DNA of 64,000 nt from Chryseobacterium sp. ISL-80 (GTDB taxonomy: Bacteria > Bacillota > Bacilli > Bacillales > Cytobacillaceae), in assembly GCA_018613055.1 (NCBI GenBank), contig JAGGQZ010000026.1, positions 1-64,000 on the forward strand. Reading direction: 5' to 3'. Below the pieces are notes generated by a model, which saw only the letters and a program-made list of their open reading frames with translations, did not search any database and was not told the origin of the DNA. The position numbers and the translations under genes are program-made. Shown piece by piece: positions 43,423 to 51,667 of this stretch (the stretch's first letter is position 1; each line of letters begins with the position of its first letter).

Positions 43423-44250
43423 TCAAGAGTTGGCTGTATTTAATTTCAATAAATCTTTTCGTTCCAGCAAAATTCCCATAAGCTGTTCCACCTGAGAATC
43501 CGGGTTTCCTTCCAGTCTTTTTCCGCCTTCCAGCTTAGGAGGGCTGAACATCTTGCCAACGATTGTTGGAGACCCTTTTAGGCCAAGCTGGGTTTTATCA
43601 ACATCCTCAAGATCATTCACAGACCAGATGACAGGTTCATATCTGGCAGCCTTGATCATGTTCGGCATCGGAGCATACTCGATGTCATTAATCTCTTTTT
43701 CGACTGTCAATAAACAAGGAAGCTGTGATTGAAGGACCTCATAGCCGGCGATTTGCTTCCGTTTGATATGAACATATTTTTCATCCTTATTAACCTCTGA
43801 AACTTCTATAACATTTGTAATTGGCGGAATATCAAGACGCCGGGCAATACCTGGTCCTACTTGACCTGTATCACCATCAATCGCGTGCTTTCCGCAAATG
43901 ACAAGGTCGATTGGTTTATCCTTCGAAATTTTCTCGAGCGCTTTGGAAAGAGCATAGCTTGTAGCCAGTGTATCTGCACCCGCGAACGCTCTGTCAGAGA
44001 TCAAGTAACCCTGGTCTGCGCCAATTTCAACACTTTTCTTGATGACAGCGACTGCCTGTGGCGGCCCCATGGACAAAACAGAAATCGTTCCACCTGTTTT
44101 CTCCCTGATTTTGACCGCTTCCTGCACAGCATGGGCATCATAAGGATTCAATATTGCAGGTGCACTCCTCCTGTCAAGAGTATTCGTCTTGGGATTGATT
44201 TTAATGATCTTTGTATCGGGCACTTGCTTGACACATACGACAATATGCAT
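43423..44250 (-). CDS. fixA: electron transfer flavoprotein beta subunit FixA
   Basis: A 275-residue EtfB-type subunit. Family marks are the start VVCVKQVPDTKIIKINPKTN, NPYDAHAVQEAVKIREKTGG and ICGKHAIDGDTGQVGPGIARRLDIP (about 120-144). With FixB it forms the flavoprotein that takes electrons from NADH; in FixABCX complexes these are bifurcated to ferredoxin and quinone. AAGGAGGGG precedes the ATG. It heads fixABCX; a cre-like site lies 39 bases upstream. B. subtilis has no such operon. Confidence 0.94.
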   Translation of the reverse strand: MHIVVCVKQVPDTKIIKINPKTNTLDRRSAPAILNPYDAHAVQEAVKIREKTGGTISVLSMGPPQAVAVIKKSVEIGADQGYLISDRAFAGADTLATSYALSKALEKISKDKPIDLVICGKHAIDGDTGQVGPGIARRLDIPPITNVIEVSEVNKDEKYVHIKRKQIAGYEVLQSQLPCLLTVEKEINDIEYAPMPNMIKAARYEPVIWSVNDLEDVDKTQLGLKGSPTIVGKMFSPPKLEGGKRLEGNPDSQVEQLMGILLERKDLLKLNTANS

Positions 44251-44288
44251 ACTCTCTTTTCCCCTCCTTGAAATAAAAACTATTAAAT

Positions 44289-44302
44289 TGTAAGCGGTTA
44301 CT
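44289..44302. promoter_or_regulatory. cre-like CcpA site upstream of fixABCX
   Basis: TGTAAGCGGTTACT matches TGWAANCGNTNWCA at 13 of 14 positions. Located between the presumed promoter and the fixA ribosome site, it could mediate carbon catabolite repression. Confidence 0.6.
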
Positions 44303-44877
44303 TTCAGCTGTTTTCCTATATAGGCCGTTCTTCTTGAAAGAGAGGGACAATATACGGTCCATCACTCTGCTGTATCGAAAGATCGAGATTAGATAAACGG
44401 GTACGTCAGAAAACAACTATTTATGCAAAGGCCATGTTGATTGATTTCTTCTCCTCATGAGGAAACATCCTTTCACGGCCTTATAAAAATAAAATGCTGT
44501 GTAGTACGATATATGAATCGCATTACAAGCATAGTACCAACAATTGAAAAAGTGAAAAACAAAGATGATATTAATAGTGAAATTTGAGGTAAATAAACTT
44601 GGATGTGCATCGATCATTGAACCAAATGGATAAGCTGGCAATCCGCTGAGATCAACATGATGTGGGTGGATTCTATGTGATGATATAAACCTTTCTATGT
44701 TAAAAATATATAAAATAAGCTTATAAAAATATGATAAAAATCACACAAAGTCATTTTCTCGTGAAATTTTGAGCAAATTGTTACATTTTCTTGTGTTCTG
44801 TGATGGGTTTTAGTGGATTTCCTTGGAGGGGTAATTTACTTGGGTGTTGTTTAGGAGGAAATTTCCTAAATATAATA

Positions 44878-44906
44878 GCCACCGCCATGGCCAGCGGTGG
44901 CCTAGT
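44878..44906 (+). terminator. hairpin with plus-strand T tail
   Basis: A perfect eight-pair stem (GCCACCGC/GCGGTGGC) with CTAGTTTTT after it on the plus strand. It lies past the Spo0E-like gene stop; the minus-strand tail (TATTATATTT) may also work. Confidence 0.65.
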
Positions 44907-44921
44907 TTTTCATCTGAACAT

Positions 44922-45167
44922 TTAAGCATGTGACAAAATATACTGTTTCTTGGTAAGCAAGATCAATTGTCTGAAGAGGATTTTTGTTTTCTGCCGCTGC
45001 ACTTCTATTTCCCTGCACAATGCCTGATATTCATAAATCAAGGTGTCAAGTTCCTGGCTGCGCCGCACTGTTTCATCACTTGTATACCCAGTTTCGAGTG
45101 CAGCAGCTATCATCAATTCCCGGACGCGATCAATTTCTTTCAATAAAGCATTTTGCGTTTGATACAC
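44922..45167 (-). CDS. Spo0E-like aspartyl-phosphate phosphatase
   Basis: An 81-residue Spo0E-family protein: EIDRVRELM at residues 11-19, a glycine turn (ETGYTSDETV) and the signature SQELDTLIYEY at 37-47, followed by a basic C-terminal helix longer than in the 22370-22543 relative. Such proteins dephosphorylate Spo0A-P or similar regulators. A GTG start follows GAGGAG. It is monocistronic, next to the methionine salvage genes but not obviously linked to them. Confidence 0.88.
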   Translation of the reverse strand: MYQTQNALLKEIDRVRELMIAAALETGYTSDETVRRSQELDTLIYEYQALCREIEVQRQKTKILFRQLILLTKKQYILSHA

Positions 45168-45319
45168 TTCTAAAATCTCCTCTACTACTTTAATTGCTTA
45201 ATAAAATAAATAGATTACTTGAAGAATTATTGCAAATGCTTGGATGAATGTAAATAGAATCGCAAAATAAGACAATTTTCATTCCCGAAATTTTTTTCTT
45301 CGACAAAGTTTGCGAATTT

Positions 45320-45859
45320 TTATGATGACTGGCTTACTTTTTCGTTTTCGTAAATTGGCACCCAGCCCTCAGTGGTAACGAAAATCCTGACCGCGACCAC
45401 CTGGCGGTCTTCCTGAAGCGTAAAGTAGTGGCGGATATTTTCAGGAACAGAGATTAAATCTCCCGGATTTAGGAATACTTCAAAAAATTCACCATCTTTT
45501 CCCTGGATCACGAATACACCATGCCCGCTGACAATGAACCTTACTTCATCATCTGTATGGTGATGCTCCTGCTTGAAATTTGCAAGCAGCTGGTCAAGAT
45601 TTGGAGTATTATCAGACAGCGAAATGACATCCTGAGCTTTATAGCCGCGTCGTTCTGAAATATCTTCAATTTCAGCCTTGAATACATCAAGGATCTGCTG
45701 CTTTTCTTCGTCAGATAACAGGAACTTTTCCTGCAGGCTGGCGGGCAGCTTATTGATCTCCCATTTCTCATAAATGACTTCCTGAGCATTCAGGAATGCT
45801 TCTACCTGTTGTTCCTCACCAATTCTTTCCTGTGTATTCTGCTTTACGATGTATGCCAT
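45320..45859 (-). CDS. mtnD: acireductone dioxygenase MtnD
   Basis: A 179-residue cupin dioxygenase. Metal ligands appear in EHHHTDDEVRFI (about 98-109) and IRHYFTL (about 142-148). It converts acireductone and oxygen to the 2-oxo acid precursor of methionine (or an off-pathway product, depending on the metal). It is the last gene of mtnWXBD, 36 bases after mtnB. AAAAAGGAGAG precedes the ATG. Confidence 0.97.
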   Translation of the reverse strand: MAYIVKQNTQERIGEEQQVEAFLNAQEVIYEKWEINKLPASLQEKFLLSDEEKQQILDVFKAEIEDISERRGYKAQDVISLSDNTPNLDQLLANFKQEHHHTDDEVRFIVSGHGVFVIQGKDGEFFEVFLNPGDLISVPENIRHYFTLQEDRQVVAVRIFVTTEGWVPIYENEKVSQSS

Positions 45860-45895
45860 GTGAATCTCTCCTTTTTATGAGTAAAATTATGTTTT

Positions 45896-46531
45896 TTAAA
45901 CCACTTTGAAAAGTTGGAAGGGTTTATGTTCAAGCAGTCTTAATTGATAACGGAATAAAAACTCCGTTGCTTCAAGGATCTTCTTGGCTTCGAATGCATT
46001 CCTGCCCCAGACAGTAATACCATGATTACGAATCAGGACGGCTCCAGTATCCCCTTTTACATGTTCGGAAAATGCTTTAGCCAGCGTCGGGATATGAGCA
46101 TAATTTGGAATAATGGGAATTTTGAGAATGGCATCCTCCTCCCAAAGATCAAATGCCTTAATCAATTCCTGTCCCTTGAATTGAACTTCACCCCTGTCAC
46201 CATACACCTCGGAAATCACATTGTTGTCAATGGTATGGACATGAAGGCTGCAGCCAGCATTGGTCTTCTTATAGACCTCAACGTGAAGAAGCGTTTCGGC
46301 AGAAGGCTTTAAGTGAGTTTCCCCTGCCGGCCGGCCATACTCATCAACAAGTAAAAAGTCCTCATCGGTCCGCTTCCGCTTATCTTTTCCACTAGCCGTC
46401 ACAAGGAATTGCACCGGTTCACTCTCTACTTTAATCGCCAGATTCCCACTCGTTCCCATGAACCAGTCACGCTCAGCTAATTCGTCTTTCACATCAGCCA
46501 GCTCTTGCCATTTTGTTTCTAAAATGCTCAT
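45896..46531 (-). CDS. mtnB: methylthioribulose-1-phosphate dehydratase MtnB
   Basis: A 211-residue class II aldolase-like dehydratase. The zinc site uses [10 protein letters not shown] (about 94-103) and a later His in RNHGITVWG (about 171-179). It dehydrates 5-methylthioribulose-1-phosphate. The start overlaps the mtnX stop by four bases (ATGA), so expression is coupled. Confidence 0.96.
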   Translation of the reverse strand: MSILETKWQELADVKDELAERDWFMGTSGNLAIKVESEPVQFLVTASGKDKRKRTDEDFLLVDEYGRPAGETHLKPSAETLLHVEVYKKTNAGCSLHVHTIDNNVISEVYGDRGEVQFKGQELIKAFDLWEEDAILKIPIIPNYAHIPTLAKAFSEHVKGDTGAVLIRNHGITVWGRNAFEAKKILEATEFLFRYQLRLLEHKPFQLFKVV

Positions 46532-47190
46532 CCTCTCACCCCTGTCTGAATTTTAAGAGCTTCAATACAATCATGGAATGTCTCAAAAGGCGTATATGGA
46601 ATCTTCCATTCTTCGCATTTATCTTTTAAATAATCCCTCGCAAACACGTAATCTGCCTGTTTAGCTGCTTCAAGGTCGGTCACGGAATCACCGATGACGA
46701 TTTTATAGATTCCGTCATGACCCAGATTCCTCATGATTGATGGCTTACAACACCCGCAATCATTTGAACATTGATCATCACAGCTGTTCGGCCATTCAAT
46801 TTTAATTGATTCGCCTGAGAGGTCAGAGCCATTGCAAAAAATGCCTTCAATCGGTCCGAATGATTTGATGATCGGTTCAATGAAAAAGTCAATGCCGCCG
46901 CTGACGATATAGACCGGGATCCCTTCCTCTTTCGCGAAATCAAGGAATTCCTGGAACCCTGGACGAATCCTCGCATTTTTCACGGCAAACTCAATGATTT
47001 CATCCTTCAGGCTGACTGGAAGGAGGGAAAACATTTTGCCGACCCCTTCCCTGATGGAAATCGTACGGTTCAGTACTCCTTCCTTCAGTTCTTCCCAGCC
47101 CTCTGGAGCAAACCGGTTCATGATCGCTATGATGTTATCCTTTTCGGTTACTGTTCCATCAAAATCACAGAAAATGACTGGCTGGCTCAT
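46528..47190 (-). CDS. mtnX: HAD phosphatase MtnX
   Basis: A 220-residue haloacid dehalogenase-type phosphatase. The nucleophile is in FCDFDGTVT (about 7-15), motif II in YIVSGG (about 96), and motif IV in [11 protein letters not shown] (about 163-173). It dephosphorylates 2-hydroxy-3-keto-5-methylthiopentenyl-1-phosphate, forming acireductone. A Cys-rich patch ([13 protein letters not shown], about 138) is unusual-looking but typical of the family. Overlaps mtnW and mtnB by four bases each. Confidence 0.96.
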   Translation of the reverse strand: MSQPVIFCDFDGTVTEKDNIIAIMNRFAPEGWEELKEGVLNRTISIREGVGKMFSLLPVSLKDEIIEFAVKNARIRPGFQEFLDFAKEEGIPVYIVSGGIDFFIEPIIKSFGPIEGIFCNGSDLSGESIKIEWPNSCDDQCSNDCGCCKPSIMRNLGHDGIYKIVIGDSVTDLEAAKQADYVFARDYLKDKCEEWKIPYTPFETFHDCIEALKIQTGVRG

Positions 47191-48410
47191 TTTGCCACCG
47201 CCTTAGCCAGGCCCCAAAGGTCGATTGCTGCCTTAAGTTCTTCGAATTCAAGAGCACCTTCCTCAAGGGCTTTACCATCGAGAACTGTGTCGATTGCCTG
47301 CCTGAAAGCTTTTCCGCCTCCCTGTGCTCCTCCGGGATGGCCATGGACACCGCCGCCAGCATTGATGATTGAATCCAATCCGAAATCCTCTATAAGAAGT
47401 GGAACCATTCCTGGATGTATACCGGCGGATGGGACTGGAAATGTTCTCTTGAACTCGTCCTCGGCAATCAATGCCTCAGCGATTGATAGAGCCTGTTGTT
47501 TTTCAAGGGCGACACTGCCATAAGGTGATGGGAACAGGGAGAAATCTGCACCAGCATAACGGAGAAGTTTTCCGAGCAGCAAAGAATGGGAGAAACCATA
47601 TTCATCGGCTGCTGTTAACGCACCGCTTACTGCTGGATGTGCCATGATGGGAATGCCAATCTCATCGTCTTCCCTTAGCTCCTGCAGTACATCAAGTCCG
47701 TAGGCAAAAACATTGAACAGCAATGCGTCCGCCCCCAATTCAGCTGCTTTTCTGGCCTTGTCTCTCAGTTGAGTGGTTCTGCCTGTCAGATTAGCAGCAT
47801 ACAGGGTTCTGTGACCGGTAGTTTGATAGACTTCTTCAAGGACCTGTTTTCCTAATATGATTCGCTTTTCAAAAGGAGCAAGCTCATTGTCGAACAAAAT
47901 TTCGTCATCCTTGATCAGATCAACTCCGCCAAGACTTTGTTCTTTTAACTGTTTTAACAGGAATGGAAGATCGCGGCCAATCACTCCTTTGAAGATACTC
48001 ATCAGTAATGGCCTGTTATAAACACCCAGCTTATTGCGGATTCCTTCAATTCCGAAACGGGGACCTGGAAAAGCTTTTTTCAATTCATCTCCAAATTCGA
48101 GATCGACTAGCTTTATTTTTCCGTCTAGCGATAGCTTGCCGAAAACAGTTGTAAGAATTGCCGGCAGATCCGGAGAAAAATTGATTGCCGGATAAGCGAT
48201 CTTAATTGTCGCCACAGTATCAGAATTTGCGTCCAGGCCACTGCCTTCAACCGAAACCACTCTTCCCTTATGCTTTTTTAATTGTTTTTGGTCCAGTTCC
48301 GGAAGGTCTGTCCAGGATCCCACTGTCAAACCAAGTGCGATGCCCTCCGCCTTTTTCTCTGGATTATGCTTAGCATCATGGACAATGTAAGTTGCTGTAA
48401 TTTCACTCAT
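47187..48410 (-). CDS. mtnW: 2,3-diketomethylthiopentyl-1-phosphate enolase MtnW (RubisCO-like)
   Basis: A 407-residue RubisCO-like protein acting as enolase in methionine salvage. The carbamylated Lys and metal ligands lie in [13 protein letters not shown] (about 163-175), and the loop [20 protein letters not shown] near 358-377 binds phosphate. The ATG at 48410 follows AAGGGA; the upstream TTG frame is not used. It is the first gene of mtnWXBD; transcription is gated by the S-box riboswitch just upstream. Confidence 0.96.
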   Translation of the reverse strand: MSEITATYIVHDAKHNPEKKAEGIALGLTVGSWTDLPELDQKQLKKHKGRVVSVEGSGLDANSDTVATIKIAYPAINFSPDLPAILTTVFGKLSLDGKIKLVDLEFGDELKKAFPGPRFGIEGIRNKLGVYNRPLLMSIFKGVIGRDLPFLLKQLKEQSLGGVDLIKDDEILFDNELAPFEKRIILGKQVLEEVYQTTGHRTLYAANLTGRTTQLRDKARKAAELGADALLFNVFAYGLDVLQELREDDEIGIPIMAHPAVSGALTAADEYGFSHSLLLGKLLRYAGADFSLFPSPYGSVALEKQQALSIAEALIAEDEFKRTFPVPSAGIHPGMVPLLIEDFGLDSIINAGGGVHGHPGGAQGGGKAFRQAIDTVLDGKALEEGALEFEELKAAIDLWGLAKAVAK

Positions 48411-48456
48411 GAAGATCAATCCCTTCAAAACTGGTTTTTCCCGGCTATGCGGGGCA

Positions 48457-48612
48457 TAAAAAAAACCTCTTCAAAAAGAAGAGGTTAGGACGTTCACTAA
48501 ACTCTTCTTATCTTTCAGCTTTCGCTGCAAGAATTAGCACCGTGCCCAGCATTATGCTGGATCGGTTGCCGGGCTTCATCGGGCTCGTCCCTCCGCCTGC
48601 TCTTGATAAGAA
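48457..48612 (-). ncRNA. SAM-I (S-box) riboswitch with terminator
   Basis: On the minus strand the aptamer spans 48610-48507. P1 pairs CTTATC (48610-48605) with GATAAG (48512-48507), and the diagnostic S-box words GGAGGGA, GAAGCCCGGCAACC and GGTGCTAATTCTTGC are all present. An intrinsic terminator (AACCTCTTC/GAAGAGGTT, 48486-48464) with a T run follows. High SAM should stop transcription before mtnW. Confidence 0.97.
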
Positions 48613-48674
48613 AATAATTTAATTAAGTTATTTAATTGGTTAAAGTAAATTTATTAATTAGGATTATGTCAGGT

Positions 48675-49871
48675 TCACAAATCATTGTCAATATCTTTTT
48701 TGAAAATTCCTAAGCTTTCGATTCTGGTGACAGCTTCTTTCAATCTCGATTCAGATGTGAGTAAGCCTACACGCACATAGCCTTCACCATGCTCGCCGAA
48801 CCCAATTCCAGGTGCAACGGCAATATGGGCTTTTTCCAGAAGAAAGTCAGCAAAATCGACCGATGAGGTGAATTCATCAGGAATCTTAAGCCAGGCAAAA
48901 AAGGACCCTTTCGGTGCAGTGACCTTCCAGCCAATACTTGTTAAACCGTCAATGAGTATGTTCCTTCTTGATTCATACAAGTCATTCAATTCCGCTACAC
49001 ATTCCTGGGATCCGAGTAATGCTTCCGCTGCAGCCTCCTGGATCGCGCCAAACAAACTGACATACATATGGTCCTGGAGTAAATTGATTGCGGCAATCAC
49101 ACTCTTATTGCCGGCAGCAAAACCCACTCGCCACCCGGCCATATTATACGTCTTAGATAAAGTATAAATCTCGATTCCGACATCCTTGGCACCCTTTGAC
49201 TGCAAATAGCTATATGGCCGGTTCCCATCAAAGCCAATCGCCCCATAAGCAAAATCGTGGACAACACATATATTATGTTTTTGCGCCAGATCAATTGTCT
49301 GGTCAAAGAATGCCTGATCCGCAACCGCACCAGTGGGATTATTGGGATAGTTCAAAAACATCAATTTTGCCTTTTCGAGTTCTTCGGCTCCTAACTCTGT
49401 GTAGTCAGGGAGGAAGCCATTTTCTTCTCTTAGCGGCATTTTTATCATCTCTGCCCTTGCCAGCTCCACTCCAGACCAGTAGTCAGGATAGCCAGGATCC
49501 GGAACAAGGATCGAGTCTCCAGGGTTCAACAGGCATTGAGGAATTTCCACGAGGCCAGCCTTGCCGCCAAACAAGATGGCAATTTCCTCTTCAGGGTCAA
49601 GATCAACGCCAAATTCTCTTTTATAAAACTCAGCTGCCGCTTCTTTTAACGAACGAAATCCCCGGAATGGTGAATACTTATGGTTCAGCGGGTTTTCTGC
49701 CGCCGTTTTTAATGTTTCTACAATATGTTCCGGTGTCGGCTGGTCAGGGTTCCCCTGTCCGAGATTGATGACATCGGCCCCTTTTTCAGTATAAGAGCCC
49801 ACCTTTTGCACGAGCGAAGCAAAAAACTGTCTGGGCAGGCTTTTCAATAATTCTGATTGTTCGAATTCCAT
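48675..49871 (-). CDS. mtnE: aminotransferase MtnE
   Basis: A 398-residue class I aminotransferase, the length of B. subtilis MtnE (YkrV). The PLP lysine is in YTLSKTYNMAGWRVGF (about 235-250), with LNYPNNPTGAV (about 171-181) and VVHDFAYGAIGFDG (about 203). It transaminates 2-oxo-4-methylthiobutanoate to methionine, the last salvage step. It lies upstream of mtnWXBD on the same strand, with the riboswitch between them, so it has its own promoter. It is divergent from mtnU. Confidence 0.93.
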   Translation of the reverse strand: MEFEQSELLKSLPRQFFASLVQKVGSYTEKGADVINLGQGNPDQPTPEHIVETLKTAAENPLNHKYSPFRGFRSLKEAAAEFYKREFGVDLDPEEEIAILFGGKAGLVEIPQCLLNPGDSILVPDPGYPDYWSGVELARAEMIKMPLREENGFLPDYTELGAEELEKAKLMFLNYPNNPTGAVADQAFFDQTIDLAQKHNICVVHDFAYGAIGFDGNRPYSYLQSKGAKDVGIEIYTLSKTYNMAGWRVGFAAGNKSVIAAINLLQDHMYVSLFGAIQEAAAEALLGSQECVAELNDLYESRRNILIDGLTSIGWKVTAPKGSFFAWLKIPDEFTSSVDFADFLLEKAHIAVAPGIGFGEHGEGYVRVGLLTSESRLKEAVTRIESLGIFKKDIDNDL

Positions 49872-49996
49872 TCTCTCACCTGCTTAATAATTTATAAATT
49901 TAAAATTTTTTAATTTGAAATTCTAGTCACAAATGATATAACGTAAATAGTAACTTGTAAAGATATAATTTTCAGAAACTATGGCGGTGACTTTTT

Positions 49997-50779
49997 ATGA
50001 AACTCAAGATAGCATGCCTGCAAATGGATATTGCTTTCGGAAACCCTGAAAAAAACTATGATGCTGCATCCCGAATGATTGACCGGGCAAGTTCTCATGA
50101 TCCAGATGTAATAGTCCTTCCCGAACTATGGACAACCGGATATGACCTGGCCAATTTGAATGGCACAGCCGATGAAGGAGCCCAGGAAGCCAAAGTTTTT
50201 TTACGTGAAGCAGCTGTGAAGCACCAAACCCATTTTATTGGCGGTTCCGTTGCCAACAAAACAGAAGCTGGCATTGAAAATACAATGCTCATATATAACA
50301 AGAATGGTGAGTTTGCGGGAAAATACAGTAAGCTTCACCTGTTCCAGCTTATGGATGAGCACCTATATCTCGCTGCCGGGAATGAAAAAGGCTTGTTCTC
50401 TTTGGACGGACATAATTTCGCTGGGCTGATTTGCTATGACATCCGCTTCCCAGAATGGGTGCGTGCCCATGCCCTCCAGGACGTTGAAGCACTTTTCATT
50501 GTCGCTGAATGGCCGATCCAGCGGCTTGAACACTGGCGCGCTTTGCTTATTGCCCGTGCCATTGAAAACCAGTGTTTTGTCATTGCCTGCAACCGTGCCG
50601 GCGCGGACCCTAACAATACATTTGCCGGCCATTCAATGATCATCAGTCCCTGGGGTGATGTGATTGCTGAAGGCGGAGAAGGCGAGGAAATCCTGTTCGC
50701 AGAAATCGATCTTGATCAGGTTAAAGAGGCGAGAAGCAAAATCCCTATTTTTGCTGACCGACGGCCTGAACTTTATTAA
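49997..50779 (+). CDS. mtnU: carbon-nitrogen hydrolase MtnU
   Basis: A 260-residue nitrilase-superfamily amidohydrolase. The Glu-Lys-Cys triad is in LPELWTTGYD (about 41-50), KYSKLHLF (about 108-115) and GLICYDIRFPEW (about 140-151). Found with methionine salvage genes in Bacillus, it probably acts as omega-amidase on 2-oxo acid amides left by glutamine-dependent transamination (inference from the family). TATGGCGGTGAC precedes the ATG. A strong terminator follows. mtnK and mtnA, its neighbours in B. subtilis, are not here. Confidence 0.92.
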   Translation: MKLKIACLQMDIAFGNPEKNYDAASRMIDRASSHDPDVIVLPELWTTGYDLANLNGTADEGAQEAKVFLREAAVKHQTHFIGGSVANKTEAGIENTMLIYNKNGEFAGKYSKLHLFQLMDEHLYLAAGNEKGLFSLDGHNFAGLICYDIRFPEWVRAHALQDVEALFIVAEWPIQRLEHWRALLIARAIENQCFVIACNRAGADPNNTFAGHSMIISPWGDVIAEGGEGEEILFAEIDLDQVKEARSKIPIFADRRPELY

Positions 50780-50795
50780 TGCATAAAGACCGCCA

Positions 50796-50832
50796 AAAGA
50801 ACCGCCAGGGACAATGCCTGTGGCGGTTTTTT
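50796..50832 (+). terminator. terminator of mtnU
   Basis: AACCGCCAGG pairs imperfectly with CCTGTGGCGGTT, followed by six T. It lies 16 bases past the mtnU stop. Confidence 0.78.
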
Positions 50833-50848
50833 GGCAGACAATGGAACA

Positions 50849-51433
50849 TCACTCCGGTTTTGCCCACATCTCTTCCGGATTCAATTCGTAAATCCCATTT
50901 TCGCGATACATATAGTGATTGATGATGAATTCACGCCTGATTGTAGCATAGTCCTCGTGAAACTTTTTAATATATTCGTTCAACTCTTTTTCTGGGTATT
51001 TTTTACCTGTTTTTAAACCACGGACCATGTATTCAAAAATCATCAGCCTCTTCTTCCGCTGGGCCGGAATATTTTTTAATTTGCCGTCTTTTGTCATGAA
51101 ATTCTCAATGACCTTCTGCCTTTCGATGTTCTGGTCGATCAATGCTTCCACCTCCTCTTCCTTTTTCATGATTAATTTGCCAAGCGACTTGGTCTGCTGC
51201 TTAATGACCGACTCGTTCAAATGGAAATAAATTGTGTTCTTGTCCCTGCGCTCAATGATGACATTGACATCACGCAATTTTTTTATATGATGTGTGATCG
51301 TGGGCGGCGTGAGGCCTAATTTGCCAGCGATCGCCTGGCCATGAAGCGGACCGCGGGCCAGCAGCGCAACAATTCTTATCCTGGTTGGATCGCCCATTGC
51401 TTTATGAAAAGCGACTATTCTATCCAGCTGCAT
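50849..51433 (-). CDS. ArsR-type regulator with DUF2087 domain
   Basis: A 194-residue transcription factor. An ArsR/winged-helix domain (about 1-75; MGDPTRIRIVALLARGPLHGQAIAG, then LTPPTITHHIKKLRDV) is followed by a basic linker and the C-terminal DUF2087-like domain (about 110-180; RKKRLMIFEYMVRGLKTGKKYPEKELNEYI). No Cys metal-binding pair of classical ArsR is seen, so the inducer is unknown. The ATG follows AGGAGAG. A palindromic sequence 26 bases upstream may be its own operator. Confidence 0.85.
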   Translation of the reverse strand: MQLDRIVAFHKAMGDPTRIRIVALLARGPLHGQAIAGKLGLTPPTITHHIKKLRDVNVIIERRDKNTIYFHLNESVIKQQTKSLGKLIMKKEEEVEALIDQNIERQKVIENFMTKDGKLKNIPAQRKKRLMIFEYMVRGLKTGKKYPEKELNEYIKKFHEDYATIRREFIINHYMYRENGIYELNPEEMWAKPE

Positions 51434-51459
51434 GATGATCTCTCCTATTATTTTATAAC

Positions 51460-51473
51460 TATCTAATTAGGTA
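51460..51473. promoter_or_regulatory. candidate operator of the ArsR-type gene
   Basis: TATCTAATTAGGTA is a near-palindrome with the perfect core CTAATTAG; a second partial copy (TATCTAATA) follows. It lies in the promoter region of the ArsR-type gene, suggesting autoregulation. Confidence 0.45.
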
Positions 51474-51631
51474 TGTATCTAATATATACCATTTTCCATT
51501 ATTTGAAAAGTCTTTTTCATTTTTTATCATGTCTTTTTTCGCATGGCTCATTAGGGTCGGAACAGAGTTGAGTTTTCACCAGGCGAAGTCCTATCTTGGT
51601 ATAACCTAAGAAACTCCCCCTCCTTCAGTTC

Positions 51632-51667
51632 AAAAAAAACGCCTGATTAGCAATCAATCAGACGTTT
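51632..51667 (-). terminator. terminator of the PAS kinase gene
   Basis: AAACG-x-CTGATT pairs with AATCAG-x-CGTTT (one internal mismatch) and is followed on the minus strand by seven T. The stem includes the last codons of the kinase gene. Confidence 0.75.

Larger units (their letters stand above)
44251..44921. other. long intergenic region upstream of fixA
   Basis: A 671-base gap. Near fixA it holds the cre-like site (44289-44302); near the other end, a hairpin at 44878-44906. Between them are AT-rich sequence and short frames without ribosome sites. No RNA gene or second operator was recognised. Confidence 0.5.

Noticed and set aside
44417-44641. Minus-strand 74-codon frame upstream of fixA
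   Set aside because: No ribosome site, unnatural Phe/Tyr/His-rich composition, not near any terminator.
44794-44916. Short plus-strand frame of about 40 codons ending at the 44878 hairpin
   Set aside because: No ribosome site before its ATG and the frame runs through the hairpin; cannot be supported.
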